DNA of 64,000 nt from an uncultured Methylocystaceae bacterium. Its GTDB lineage: Bacteria > Pseudomonadota > Alphaproteobacteria > Rhizobiales > Beijerinckiaceae. Location of the stretch: assembly GCA_903870245.1 (NCBI GenBank), contig CAIQCB010000035.1, forward strand, positions 62,001-126,000, read 5' to 3'. The position numbers and the translations under genes were made by a program. Every line of letters begins with the position of its first letter. Positions within the stretch are counted from its first letter, which is position 1. Positions 44,831 through 53,416 of the stretch are shown piece by piece. The notes under the pieces were generated by a model. It saw nothing but the letters and a program-made list of their open reading frames with translations, searched no databases and had not been told where the DNA came from.

Positions 44831-46018
44831 TCAGTTCGCCGGGAACGATCTCGGCGCCGGCGAAATGATTTTCGCGCCGCCGTCGTTGATCTCCAGCATC
44901 GAAAGGCCGCGATCGTTGCCGCCATCCGGACGGAAGCGGAAAATGCCGTCGGCGCCGTTGAAGCCCGAAGGATTGGTCAACACGTTCGGCGAAAACCGCT
45001 GGCCGCCCTGCGCCCGCGACAGGGCGATGGCCAGCGAGACTGAGTCGTAGCCCAGCGTCGCGATACGCGTCGGCTGAGAGCCGAATTTCGCCTTGTAACG
45101 TTGCGCGAAGGCGTTGAAGCCGGCGTTCTCCGGCGCTGAAAACCAGGCGCCCTGAAGCCCCGGCAGACCCAGCGCGCGCGGATCATTCCACAAGCCGGTG
45201 CCAATGATCTGCACTTTCTTCGCGTCGAGATTGTTGGCGATCAGCTCTTTCGAAATCTGACTCATCGAGTCGGCCTGTTCGGGAATGAACAGAGCGTCGA
45301 ACTGGTCGCGCGCAGCAGCCAGACGCTTGATCGACTCGCCCGCCGCGCCGGGTTTGTAACGCTCGATCAGCGGCACCCGAACGCCATGATTGGCGGCGCT
45401 CTGCTGGAATTGCGCCAGCGCCAGCGTGCCATATTCATTCTCCGGAACCAGCGCCGCAATTGAGGTTTTGCCGCGCTCGGCGGCGTAGGCGATATCGCGC
45501 TCGACATAACCCTCGACGAGGAAAGACAATAGATATGTGTTGGCCCCCGCCACCGTGGCGTCCGTCGAGAAGGCGATCAACGGACGATTGGCGCCGCGCG
45601 CGACGCGGCCGGCCTCTCGCACGTTCGGGGCAAAGACCGGGCCAAGAATAAGCTCTGCGCCCTCGCTCACCGCCTCTTGCGTTGCGGCGGCGGCGCCCGC
45701 AGGCGTCGACTGGTCGTCTTTCACCAGAATAGAGACGTCGCTGGCGCCGCTATCGGCGTAGGCGAGTTTGGCGGCGTCGCGCAGAGAAGCGCCGACGGCG
45801 GCCTGACCAGCGCCGCCCGTCAAGGGAACGACGAGGGCGATTTTCGTTGGTCCCGCGCCAATGGTTTCATTAACCTGACGAGAGGCTTGAGCGCCGCCAG
45901 CCGGCGGCTGAAGCGCGGCGTCATTTAGACCGCCGGGGCCGGCCATTGGATTACAGGCCGCGAGGACCAACACGGAGGCGCAAGCCGCAGATCTCATTGC
46001 GGCGCGGATAATGCTCAT
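44831..46018 (-). CDS. Penicillin-binding-protein activator (LpoA/LivK-like lipoprotein)
   Basis: A 395-aa lipoprotein. The signal peptide ends in a lipobox (VLVLAAC, Cys about residue 22). The mature part is a two-lobed periplasmic-binding fold of the Leu/Ile/Val-binding type: KIALVVPLTGGAGQAAVGAS, SILVKDDQSTPAGAAAATQE, ELILGPVFAPNVREAGRV. Proteins of this kind beside rsmI-yraN activate peptidoglycan synthesis, as LpoA does. The start at 46018 has GGGAG upstream; the 63-residue upstream extension is unlikely. Divergent from rsmI. Confidence 0.87.
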   Translation of the reverse strand: MSIIRAAMRSAACASVLVLAACNPMAGPGGLNDAALQPPAGGAQASRQVNETIGAGPTKIALVVPLTGGAGQAAVGASLRDAAKLAYADSGASDVSILVKDDQSTPAGAAAATQEAVSEGAELILGPVFAPNVREAGRVARGANRPLIAFSTDATVAGANTYLLSFLVEGYVERDIAYAAERGKTSIAALVPENEYGTLALAQFQQSAANHGVRVPLIERYKPGAAGESIKRLAAARDQFDALFIPEQADSMSQISKELIANNLDAKKVQIIGTGLWNDPRALGLPGLQGAWFSAPENAGFNAFAQRYKAKFGSQPTRIATLGYDSVSLAIALSRAQGGQRFSPNVLTNPSGFNGADGIFRFRPDGGNDRGLSMLEINDGGAKIISPAPRSFPAN

Positions 46019-46224
46019 CGTGAAAATAACTCCCGCGATCTCGTCGTATATTTTTGTTAACCGGCGATTAAGCGTTGATAAGGGCCGTCTCCCGGCGCGA
46101 AAGTCAATAGAGGCTGCGACGTATTGGCCCGGCGATTGCCGGATCAGTCTTGCGGTCAAGCGCTGGTTTATTCTATAAAAAGAACAGTTGATCGATAAAC
46201 AGAACAATCAAGCGAGCCGCGGCA

Positions 46225-47139
46225 TTGACCCAGGCGAGAGACGCCCGCCCCCCGGCGACCTATACGGCTTTCGGTCTGCGCGCCGAGGCTGAGAAACTCA
46301 CGCCCGGCCTGCACGTCGTCGCCACGCCAATCGGCAACCTCAAGGATATTTCGTTTCGCGCCCTGTCGACGCTCGCCGCCGCCGACGCCGTCATCGCCGA
46401 GGACACGCGCGTCACCCGCAATCTTCTGGCCTATTATGGCGTCGCGACGCCGCTGGTCGCCTATCACGAACACAACGCCGCGGTCGTGCGCCCGCATCTC
46501 GTCGCCCGACTCGAATCCGGCGCGACGCTGGCGCTGGTCTCGGACGCCGGCACGCCGCTGGTCTCCGATCCGGGATTCAAACTGGTGCAGGAAGCTCTGG
46601 GGAGAGGCGTCCACGTCACCGCCGTACCAGGGCCCTCGGCGGTGCTTGCGGCGCTGGTCGTCGCCGGCCTGCCGACCGACCGTTTCTTCTTCGAGGGATT
46701 TCTGCCGCACAAAAGCGGCCCCAGACGGGCGCGACTGGCCGAACTGGCGGACGTGCCCGGCACGCTGGTGTTTTTCGAAAGCCCGCGACGCATCGCCGAA
46801 ACGCTCGCTGACGCCGCCGCCGTGCTGGGTCCTCGCCCCGCCGCCATCGCCCGCGAACTGACCAAGCTTTATGAAACGGTGCGTCGCGACCGACTCGACG
46901 CACTCGCTGCGGCCCTTGCGGGGGAGGAGCCACCGAAGGGCGAAATCGTGCTGCTGGTGGCCCCGCCAGAGGCCGGCGCCGCCGAGCAGGCGGAGGTCGA
47001 TCTCGACGGGCGTCTCATGGAGGCGCTGACGACCTATTCCCTGAAGGACGCCGCCAGCGTCGTCGCCGCCGCCACCGGCCAACCGCGTCGGCAGGTCTAC
47101 GCCCGCGCCCTGCAACTGACCGCCGGGCGCGATAAATGA
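46225..47139 (+). CDS. rsmI: 16S rRNA (cytidine-1402-2'-O)-methyltransferase
   Basis: A 304-aa tetrapyrrole-methylase-fold enzyme. The signature LHVVATPIGNLKDISFRALS, AEDTRVTRNLLAYYGV and LVSDAGTPLVSDPGFKLVQE identify RsmI, which 2'-O-methylates C1402 of 16S rRNA. The only plausible start is TTG 46225; no upstream ATG exists in frame. The stop overlaps the yraN ATG by 4 bp. The common order lpoA-rsmI-yraN is present here. Confidence 0.94.
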   Translation: MTQARDARPPATYTAFGLRAEAEKLTPGLHVVATPIGNLKDISFRALSTLAAADAVIAEDTRVTRNLLAYYGVATPLVAYHEHNAAVVRPHLVARLESGATLALVSDAGTPLVSDPGFKLVQEALGRGVHVTAVPGPSAVLAALVVAGLPTDRFFFEGFLPHKSGPRRARLAELADVPGTLVFFESPRRIAETLADAAAVLGPRPAAIARELTKLYETVRRDRLDALAAALAGEEPPKGEIVLLVAPPEAGAAEQAEVDLDGRLMEALTTYSLKDAASVVAAATGQPRRQVYARALQLTAGRDK

Positions 47140-47504
47140 ACGAGGCCAAACGCGCGGCCCGCGCTTTCGGCCTGCGGGCCGAGACGCTGGCCGCGCTCTG
47201 GCTGCGCGGGCATTTTTTTAGAATTCTCGATCGCAACTACCGCGTGCAAGGCGGTGAAATCGATATTGTCGCTCAGCGGGGGCGGCTGATCGTCTTTGTC
47301 GAAGTTAAGGCCCGGGCCGATCTGGAGACAGCGGCGCTGTCGATCACAGCCGCGAAGCAGCGCCGCATTCGCCGCGCCGTCCATCATTGGCTGGGGCGTC
47401 ATCCCGCAGCGGCAGGCTGCGACCTGCGCGCCGACGCCCTTTTGATCGCGCCGGGAAAGCTCCCGAGCTGGATTGTTTCAGCCTTCGACCTCCAAATGCC
47501 CTAG
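47136..47504 (+). CDS. yraN: YraN/UPF0102 endonuclease-like protein
   Basis: A 122-aa protein of the YraN family with a PD-(D/E)xK-like nuclease core: LDRNYRVQGGEIDIVAQRGR and IVFVEVKARADLETA hold the E-x(n)-D-x(n)-E-V-K residues. Its function is unproven; a Holliday-junction-like role has been proposed. It overlaps rsmI by ATGA. In many alphaproteobacteria gshB follows, but here an unrelated reverse-strand hydrolase gene does. Confidence 0.9.
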   Translation: MNEAKRAARAFGLRAETLAALWLRGHFFRILDRNYRVQGGEIDIVAQRGRLIVFVEVKARADLETAALSITAAKQRRIRRAVHHWLGRHPAAAGCDLRADALLIAPGKLPSWIVSAFDLQMP

Positions 47505-47619
47505 GCCGGGCTATGAACAGCGGCTCAGGGTCGAAACCGGCGATACGAAAAACTCACGAACAACCCGAAAATGACATGTCGCTCGTCACAGCCGCTATTG
47601 CCGGCACAACGAGAGTCAA

Positions 47620-48441
47620 TCAGCGGGGGGCGGCTTCAGACCGGCGGACGGATGCGAGCGCGCCGAGGGCTCTGACAACGGCGTGCGGAGCCTCTAGGGG
47701 CGCCAGATGCCCACATTCGGGCAAGATCTCTACAGTCGCATTGGCCACCAGACGGGTGGGCGGAAGCATGCGTTCGGGAGGATAGAGTTTGTCTTCTGCG
47801 CCAAGAAGAATGGTTGTCGGCGCCATGATCCTTGGCAGCACGCCGGCGAGACCGTGGAACCGCGTGAGCGCCGTCCGCACAGTCGTCGCGGCGGCCTCGC
47901 GTTCGAATGCAGGAAACGCCTCAACAAAACTGCGAACACGTTCGGGATAACGCTCCATCGTCGTTTTTGAGAACATCGATCGCGCGACCCCGTTTCCCCA
48001 AAATTTCGTGGCGCCGATCCATCTTGCGCCGAACAACTCGAAACCGTGTCCGCCCAAACTCTCTTCCATCGGCGTATTCATCATCAATACGCCATGAACG
48101 CGATCCGGCGCCCGGGCGCCCGCATGGGCCACAATCTGGCCGCCCCATGAACAGCCTGCCAGGAGCGCCGATCCGATCTGGAAAGCATCCAGCAACTCAA
48201 CAATCGCATCTGCATAGACTTCCGGTTGAACCTCGCCGCGTGGTCTGGCGCTTTCGCCGAAGCCCGGCCCGTCCACGACGAGCGCTCGCCAGCCGGCCCC
48301 GAGTCGCTCGACGACAGGCGCATAGAGTTGATGGTCGCTGAAGAGCGAGGGCCAGAACAAAACCGGCAAACCCTCGCCATAATCAGCAAGGGCCAGAGTT
48401 CCGACCCGGGTGTCGACCCGTCGGTTGATCGAAAGAGACAT
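47620..48441 (-). CDS. Alpha/beta-fold hydrolase
   Basis: A 273-aa hydrolase. The nucleophile elbow is AGCSWGG (Ser about residue 102), the acid is in GAEDKLYP and the histidine in CGHLAPLE, giving a complete triad. VVDGPGFGES is the oxyanion region. It resembles esterases or C-C hydrolases of the 3-oxoadipate enol-lactonase type, but the substrate is unknown. ATG 48441 has GAGG upstream; an earlier ATG at 48474 is possible. Divergent from a TetR gene, with the operator over its own -35 box. Confidence 0.85.
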   Translation of the reverse strand: MSLSINRRVDTRVGTLALADYGEGLPVLFWPSLFSDHQLYAPVVERLGAGWRALVVDGPGFGESARPRGEVQPEVYADAIVELLDAFQIGSALLAGCSWGGQIVAHAGARAPDRVHGVLMMNTPMEESLGGHGFELFGARWIGATKFWGNGVARSMFSKTTMERYPERVRSFVEAFPAFEREAAATTVRTALTRFHGLAGVLPRIMAPTTILLGAEDKLYPPERMLPPTRLVANATVEILPECGHLAPLEAPHAVVRALGALASVRRSEAAPR

Positions 48442-48489
48442 GATGGGAACCTCGCTGCGTGCGCCAAAAATCATATGTTCACGCTGTTA

Positions 48490-48518
48490 ACTTTACACGA
48501 AGAGTTGACATTGTCAAC
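48490..48518 (-). promoter_or_regulatory. TetR operator overlapping the hydrolase promoter
   Basis: A perfect palindrome GTTGAC-ATT-GTCAAC (48504-48518) contains, on the minus strand, a consensus -35 TTGACA (48517-48512), 16 bp from a -10-like TAAAGT (48495-48490). Repressor binding would block the hydrolase promoter. The palindrome ends 8 bp before the TetR ATG, so it would also hinder that gene. Confidence 0.7.
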
Positions 48519-48526
48519 ATATCTGG

Positions 48527-49159
48527 ATGCAAGGACGCAAACAGCCCTACCATCATGGCGATCTCCGCAACGCGCTGGTGAGCGCCGCTACGCGCCTTAT
48601 CGAGACCGGGCGCCGGGATGACTTCAGCCTCAGGGAGACCGCGCGCGAGGTCGGCGTTTCCGCCAACGCCGCCTACCGCCATTTCGAGGACAGGTCCGCA
48701 CTGCTGACGGAGGTGGCGCGATCAGGTTTCGAGCGGCTCTCGCTGGGAATGCAAAAGGCCATCAACGCCGTTCCTGCGTGTGATGCGCGCGAAGACGCAA
48801 CGAACCGTTTCAAGGCCGTTGGTCGGGCCTATGTTGACTTCGCCTTTGCGCATCGTGAGCTGTTTGGCGTGATGTTTGGCGCGAGCGGAGCGCCCAGGAT
48901 CGCTCCGAATTGGCAAAGCGCGGATGGGGGGCGCGCGTCGCCATACCGGCTTCTGGAAGAAACGCTCGACGAACTCGTTGTCCAAGGGGTAATGGCGCCG
49001 GCGCGTCGGCCCGGCGCCGAGATTAAGGCCTGGGCGACCGTGCATGGTTTCACGCGTCTCATTCTGGACGGCGCGGTGCAGCCGTCCCCGGACGGTTCGC
49101 GCGACCAAACCATCGAGGATATTCTCGATTTTATTGTAAGCGGTCTCTGCGGCGCATGA
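48527..49159 (+). CDS. TetR/AcrR family transcriptional regulator (second, related copy)
   Basis: A 210-aa regulator of the same subfamily as the one at 15.9 kb. The N-terminus is YHHGDLRNALVSAATRLIET, the HTH is ETAREVGVSANAAYRHFED, and the C-terminal domain has the pattern IKAWATVHGFTRLILDGAVQ (W-x-x-x-H-G). It is predicted to control the divergent alpha/beta hydrolase gene through the palindrome in the 85-bp spacer. There is no ribosome site upstream of the ATG, which suggests a leaderless or weakly translated mRNA. Confidence 0.9.
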   Translation: MQGRKQPYHHGDLRNALVSAATRLIETGRRDDFSLRETAREVGVSANAAYRHFEDRSALLTEVARSGFERLSLGMQKAINAVPACDAREDATNRFKAVGRAYVDFAFAHRELFGVMFGASGAPRIAPNWQSADGGRASPYRLLEETLDELVVQGVMAPARRPGAEIKAWATVHGFTRLILDGAVQPSPDGSRDQTIEDILDFIVSGLCGA

Positions 49160-49449
49160 GCAGGCGCAGGTGCAGGTGCAGGTGCTGAGCGGGCAAGGGA
49201 GACCTCCCTGCAAACCAATATGCCGCCGCCTGAGCCATGCAGGCTCCAAAACTTGATCGAGAGAATTTTCGATCCGTCGATCCGGGGATCCCTGCTCAGC
49301 GTTTGATCAGGGTCAAGCTTGGCGGATGACGATGATTGGCGCATAAACAGGCGCCTCGCTGGCGCAATCGGCGGGGTCTCCAATACTGGCCCTATACAGC
49401 AATCAATAGAGGCTTCCGTCGCAAGGACGCCATCAAGGGGGAACGCTTC

Positions 49450-50298
49450 ATGTCCATTGCACCACAAAAAGTCGCGACAATCTGGCGCTATCCCGTCAAG
49501 TCGATGATGGGCGAGGAGTTGAACGCCTCGGAGATCACCCCTTTGGGCGTGCAGGGCGATCGCGCATTCGCGCTGGTCGACGTTGAGACAGGCAAGGTGG
49601 TGAGCGCCAAAAATCCCCAGAAATGGCCGGACATGTTCTATTACCGCGCCGCCTTTGCGACGCCGCCGCAGGGCGCGACCTTGCCACCGATCCGCATCAC
49701 CTTGCCTTGCGGCAAGAGTCTGCTCAGCGACTCCCCCGACGCCGACGCCGAACTTTCCGCCGCGCTGAAACGCAAGGTGGCGCTGCAAGGCGCGGCCCCC
49801 GAGCAACCCACCCTCGAACAATTCTGGCCCGAATTCGCCGGTCAGGCGAATGAAGTCAGCCAGGAAGCAGTTGCCGGCGACGCGCCGAAAGGCACATTTT
49901 TCGACTACGCCACCCTGCATCTACTGACCACAGCGTCGCTGACAAAACTGAGCGAGCTTTACCCCGAGGGACGCTTCGAGGCGCGCCGATTCCGTCCCAA
50001 CATCGTCGTCGACACAGGCGACCAGAAGGGCTTCGTCGAAAATGAGTGGGTCGGCAAAACAATCCGCATCGGCGACGCCGTTCGCCTGCATGTTACGGAC
50101 CCCTGTCCGCGCTGTATCATGCCGACGCTCGCACAGGCCGATTTGCCCCGCGATCTTGGCGTCATGAACAAGGGGATATTGCAAAACCGCATCACAGTGC
50201 CCTTCGCCGGCAAACCCCTCCCCTCCATCGGGGTTTATGCGCGCGTGATCGCCGGTGGCGTCATTCGACACGGCGACGCCATCATCATCGAAGGCTGA
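49450..50298 (+). CDS. MOSC-domain protein
   Basis: A 282-aa protein with an N-terminal MOSC barrel (ATIWRYPVKSMMGEELNASE, LGVQGDRAFALVDVETGKVV) and a MOSC domain (RRFRPNIVVDTGDQKGFVEN) that ends with the conserved cysteine in DPCPRCIMPT. MOSC proteins are sulfur carriers or molybdenum-cofactor-dependent reductases such as mARC, which reduce N-hydroxylated compounds. That chemistry fits the neighbouring hydroxylamine oxidoreductase genes, though the link is inference. ATG 49450 has AGGGGGAA upstream; the frame runs back to 49336. Confidence 0.88.
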   Translation: MSIAPQKVATIWRYPVKSMMGEELNASEITPLGVQGDRAFALVDVETGKVVSAKNPQKWPDMFYYRAAFATPPQGATLPPIRITLPCGKSLLSDSPDADAELSAALKRKVALQGAAPEQPTLEQFWPEFAGQANEVSQEAVAGDAPKGTFFDYATLHLLTTASLTKLSELYPEGRFEARRFRPNIVVDTGDQKGFVENEWVGKTIRIGDAVRLHVTDPCPRCIMPTLAQADLPRDLGVMNKGILQNRITVPFAGKPLPSIGVYARVIAGGVIRHGDAIIIEG

Positions 50299-50311
50299 CC
50301 TTTAACGCGCG

Positions 50312-50471
50312 CCCGGTTTCGCCGGGAGGGCGTCCGGCCGCATGCGCGAGTTTCCCCGTGGCGGGGGAGGTGTTGCGATTTCGTGACTTCGCCCCCGCAC
50401 GACCCGCGCGTGGGTCCATTTGGCGCCGCCAGTGGACCCCCGGCTGGCCCTTCCCTCTGGCCACGCCAGAG
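50312..50471 (+). promoter_or_regulatory. Hairpin-rich leader upstream of haoA
   Basis: Four strong inverted repeats lie in 160 bp: CCCGG/CCGGG (50312-50326), TCCCC/GGGGA (50353-50368), GGGTCCA/TGGACCC with inner TGGC/GCCA (50412-50439), and CTCTGGC-CAC-GCCAGAG (50455-50471). None has a T-run. They could be REP-like repeats, an mRNA-stability element or a regulatory leader of haoA. Confidence 0.5.
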
Positions 50472-50528
50472 CCGACAGTGACCATTTGATGATCCAGTCA
50501 ATCAAGTTGCGAGCGGGGCCAGGGCGAC

Positions 50529-52238
50529 ATGTTGGAGGGGATGAATTTCTTTCGTCGTTGCGGTTTCGCAGCAGCCATTATCGCCGCGCTGACGCTGTTA
50601 TTCTCCCCTGTCGCCTTCGCCGAAACGCCGGACGAAACCTACAAGGCGCTCGGTTTGTCGAAATCGGCTTCGCCCAAAGAGCTCTATGAGGCGCTGACCA
50701 AACGTTACCATGACGAGGCGCAGGGCGCCGGCAAGGGCTCGCTTTCGAAATACTGGGAGCCAATCCCGATCTCAAAATATCTCAACCCGCACAGCTTCTA
50801 TAAACCGCCCCGGACTATCGAGATCGATGCGAACCGAGAACAATGCGTGGAATGTCATCAGCAGGTGACGCCCGGTTGGACCCATAGCTGGAAAAAAAGC
50901 GTGCACGGGAATCTCGATGACATCCGAAAACTCCCGGATACGGACTCGCGCGCCTACAAAAAAGACTTGCTCAAGGAGGTGGAGAACAATCTTCAATCGA
51001 TGGGAACGCTGAAAATCGGCGAGACGCTCAAGGAAGTCGGCTGCATCGACTGTCACATCGGCGTTGGCAAGAATCATGGCCAGCACAACGCCGAATTGAA
51101 AATGCCTGACGCCGCCGCCTGCGGACAATGCCACGTCCAGCAATTCGCCGAACGTGAGTCCGAGCGCGACACCTTCACCTGGCCGCAGGGCCAGTGGGAG
51201 CCCGGCCACCCCTCGCACGCCCTGTCCTACAAAGCCAATGTCGAGAATGCGATCTGGGCCGCGATGGAACAGCGCGAAGTCGCAGAGGGCTGCACCTTCT
51301 GTCATACGCCGCAAACAACCTGTAACAGTTGCCACACGCGACACGAGTTCTCCTCGGTCGAGGCGCGCAAGCCGCAGGCATGCGCGCAATGTCACAATGG
51401 CGTCGACCATAACGAGTTCGAGAATTACATGCTCTCGAAACATGGCGCGGTCTATCAGACGCGCGGCGACACATGGGACTGGAACGCGCGGCTCGCCGAC
51501 GCCATAGACAAGGGCGACATGAAGGCCCCGACCTGCCAGTTCTGTCACATGGAATATGAGGGCAAGTTCACGCACAATATGGTGCGTAAGTCGCGCTGGG
51601 CCTTTGAACCAACGCCCAAGATCGCCGACAATCTGAACCATCCCTGGTTCGTGCAGCGCAAGGAGGCATGGGTGTCGACCTGCTCGAACTGTCATTCGGA
51701 CAGCTTCGCCCGCGCCTATCTCGACGATCTGGACAAGGGCGTGCTTTCCGGCGTGAAGATCACCGAAGAGGCGCGCAGCGTATTGGTGAAGCTCTACGAG
51801 GACAAACTGCTACCGGGTCAGAAGAGCAATCGCCCGGCGCCTCCGGCGCCGGAGAAGGACGGCCCTGGCGCCTTCTTCCAGTTGTTCTGGCAGAAAGGCA
51901 ACAATCCTTCGGCGGTCGAATATGAATTCGCCGAGATGTGGGAACATCACAAAATCAAACACTACAAGGGCCTCGCCCACGCCAATCCTGGCGGCTACAC
52001 CTATTCCGAAGGCTGGTCGCAACTCATCAAGAGCGCGGCGAGGATCAACGACGAGGACATGAAACTGCGCGAAGCGGCGGCGATCCGCGCGGAATTGAAG
52101 CGCATCGGCGGCGAGAAACGCGGCGATCTCTATGATCTCGATAGCCCGAACCGTCGCGCATGGGCGGCGGGTCTCGGCAGTCTCGCCGTTCTGGTCGGCG
52201 CCGGTCTGTTGTTCGCGCGCGACCGAAAAAAATCATAG
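50529..52238 (+). CDS. haoA: Octaheme hydroxylamine oxidoreductase
   Basis: A 569-aa periplasmic multiheme cytochrome. The signal peptide (about 1-31) ends near PVAFA. Eight C-x-x-C-H motifs are seen: CVECH, CIDCH, CGQCH, CTFCH, CNSCH, CAQCH, CQFCH and CSNCH, at roughly residues 106, 172, 198, 255, 265, 284, 336 and 385. A Tyr-rich segment (HYKGLAHANPGGYTYSEGW, about 477-495) lies where oxidative HAOs carry the tyrosine cross-linked to heme P460. A C-terminal helix (AWAAGLGSLAVLVGAGLLFA) anchors it. In methanotrophs HAO removes hydroxylamine made when methane monooxygenase co-oxidises ammonia. Confidence 0.95.
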   Translation: MLEGMNFFRRCGFAAAIIAALTLLFSPVAFAETPDETYKALGLSKSASPKELYEALTKRYHDEAQGAGKGSLSKYWEPIPISKYLNPHSFYKPPRTIEIDANREQCVECHQQVTPGWTHSWKKSVHGNLDDIRKLPDTDSRAYKKDLLKEVENNLQSMGTLKIGETLKEVGCIDCHIGVGKNHGQHNAELKMPDAAACGQCHVQQFAERESERDTFTWPQGQWEPGHPSHALSYKANVENAIWAAMEQREVAEGCTFCHTPQTTCNSCHTRHEFSSVEARKPQACAQCHNGVDHNEFENYMLSKHGAVYQTRGDTWDWNARLADAIDKGDMKAPTCQFCHMEYEGKFTHNMVRKSRWAFEPTPKIADNLNHPWFVQRKEAWVSTCSNCHSDSFARAYLDDLDKGVLSGVKITEEARSVLVKLYEDKLLPGQKSNRPAPPAPEKDGPGAFFQLFWQKGNNPSAVEYEFAEMWEHHKIKHYKGLAHANPGGYTYSEGWSQLIKSAARINDEDMKLREAAAIRAELKRIGGEKRGDLYDLDSPNRRAWAAGLGSLAVLVGAGLLFARDRKKS

Positions 52239-52340
52239 TGACGCAAAAGTTTTGAACAAACCCTATGCAGAGACGATCGATCCGGAGCCGACGACAGCTC
52301 CGGATTGGCTTGATACAATCAGTCAACACAAGGGGCGCGC

Positions 52341-53294
52341 ATGCGGCGCATCGCCGGAGCAGGACTGATCGCAGTTGGACTGGCGCTATTGGGCTGGGCG
52401 GGCGTATCCGCCCTCCATATGAAGCCGTCCTATGTGCTCTCGCTCTCCCCCGCATCCGACGCGATGCGGCGCGAACTGGACGCCTTCAAGCTCGCGCCGG
52501 ATACAGGAATCCAGAGCGTAGAGATTTCGACGCCGGAAGAGCGTCGCCCGATCGCGAATGGCCTTGTCGCACGCAACGGCGAACATCTGACGCCGCTATT
52601 GTGGCGCAATGCGGTGACGGACCCGATTTTCTTCGCCGACTCTTCTCCGGCCGATCTTGCGACAGTTCTCGGCGCAATTCGAGATCATGCGCCGATCGAG
52701 GCGATTGTGCTGGCATGGTGGGATCTATCGCGAGCCATCCGTTTGGTGGCAAGACGCGATGCGCCGCTTGACGATCCGCAAGCGCGCGGGCTGTTGATAC
52801 CAATCGTATGGAAGGACGCCGTCGATCAAGAACGCGCGCGCTGGGGCGCCGGCGTGACTGCGCAGACGGGTGAGACCTTTGCACGCTTTATCGAGGCGCT
52901 GACTTTGCCGGAAAAAGACGGGGCAGCCCGGCTCGCTCAACTCGCCAACGACCGCAAGTGCTTCATCGCCGTCCATATTTCCGACATCTGGAAGGCTGCG
53001 GCGGCCGCGCCGGCGAAACTGTCGCTTGCGTATAAAGACTTCCCTTCCTCCGGCGTGTCGCATGGCGTGATTAAATCAGCAAAACAATGGTTGCAGGACA
53101 ACCACATCGATGGCGGCTTTGCGGCGGAGCCCATGGGCGGAGCGACGCGCCTGCATTATTTCCTGCGTAAGGATGACAGCAATACGCTGATCGCGAAACT
53201 ATTGCCTTTCTCGACGTCTAATCCGGCGCAGCTCGAAAATTTCGATCTCGTCTACCAGCTCAAAGGTTATTGGATTTACAAACTCAAGCCGTGA
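52341..53294 (+). CDS. haoB: HaoB, hydroxylamine oxidation-associated protein
   Basis: A 317-aa protein with an N-terminal membrane or signal helix (GLIAVGLALLGWAGVSAL) and a soluble domain. It lies 102 bp downstream of haoA in the same direction, as haoB does in methanotrophs and ammonia oxidisers. Visible features are AIVLAWWDLSRAIRLVARRD, AVHISDIWKAAAAAP and a C-terminal NFDLVYQLKGYWIYKLKP. The function is not established; it is thought to assist HaoA maturation or membrane coupling. Confidence 0.85.
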   Translation: MRRIAGAGLIAVGLALLGWAGVSALHMKPSYVLSLSPASDAMRRELDAFKLAPDTGIQSVEISTPEERRPIANGLVARNGEHLTPLLWRNAVTDPIFFADSSPADLATVLGAIRDHAPIEAIVLAWWDLSRAIRLVARRDAPLDDPQARGLLIPIVWKDAVDQERARWGAGVTAQTGETFARFIEALTLPEKDGAARLAQLANDRKCFIAVHISDIWKAAAAAPAKLSLAYKDFPSSGVSHGVIKSAKQWLQDNHIDGGFAAEPMGGATRLHYFLRKDDSNTLIAKLLPFSTSNPAQLENFDLVYQLKGYWIYKLKP

Positions 53295-53416
53295 TGAAAG
53301 TCTGCTTGAACGGCGCGAAGAACGCTTTGCGCCAATAAGGACACCGGTTCGGGGCAAAAAACGCGGCAAAATAAAAGATCAAAGCCTCGCCAGCCTCAAG
53401 TAGGCCGGGAAATGAT

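Noticed and set aside
49160-49184. GCAGGT hexamer repeated three times after the second TetR gene
   Set aside because: Short simple repeat in intergenic DNA; too few units to call a functional repeat.
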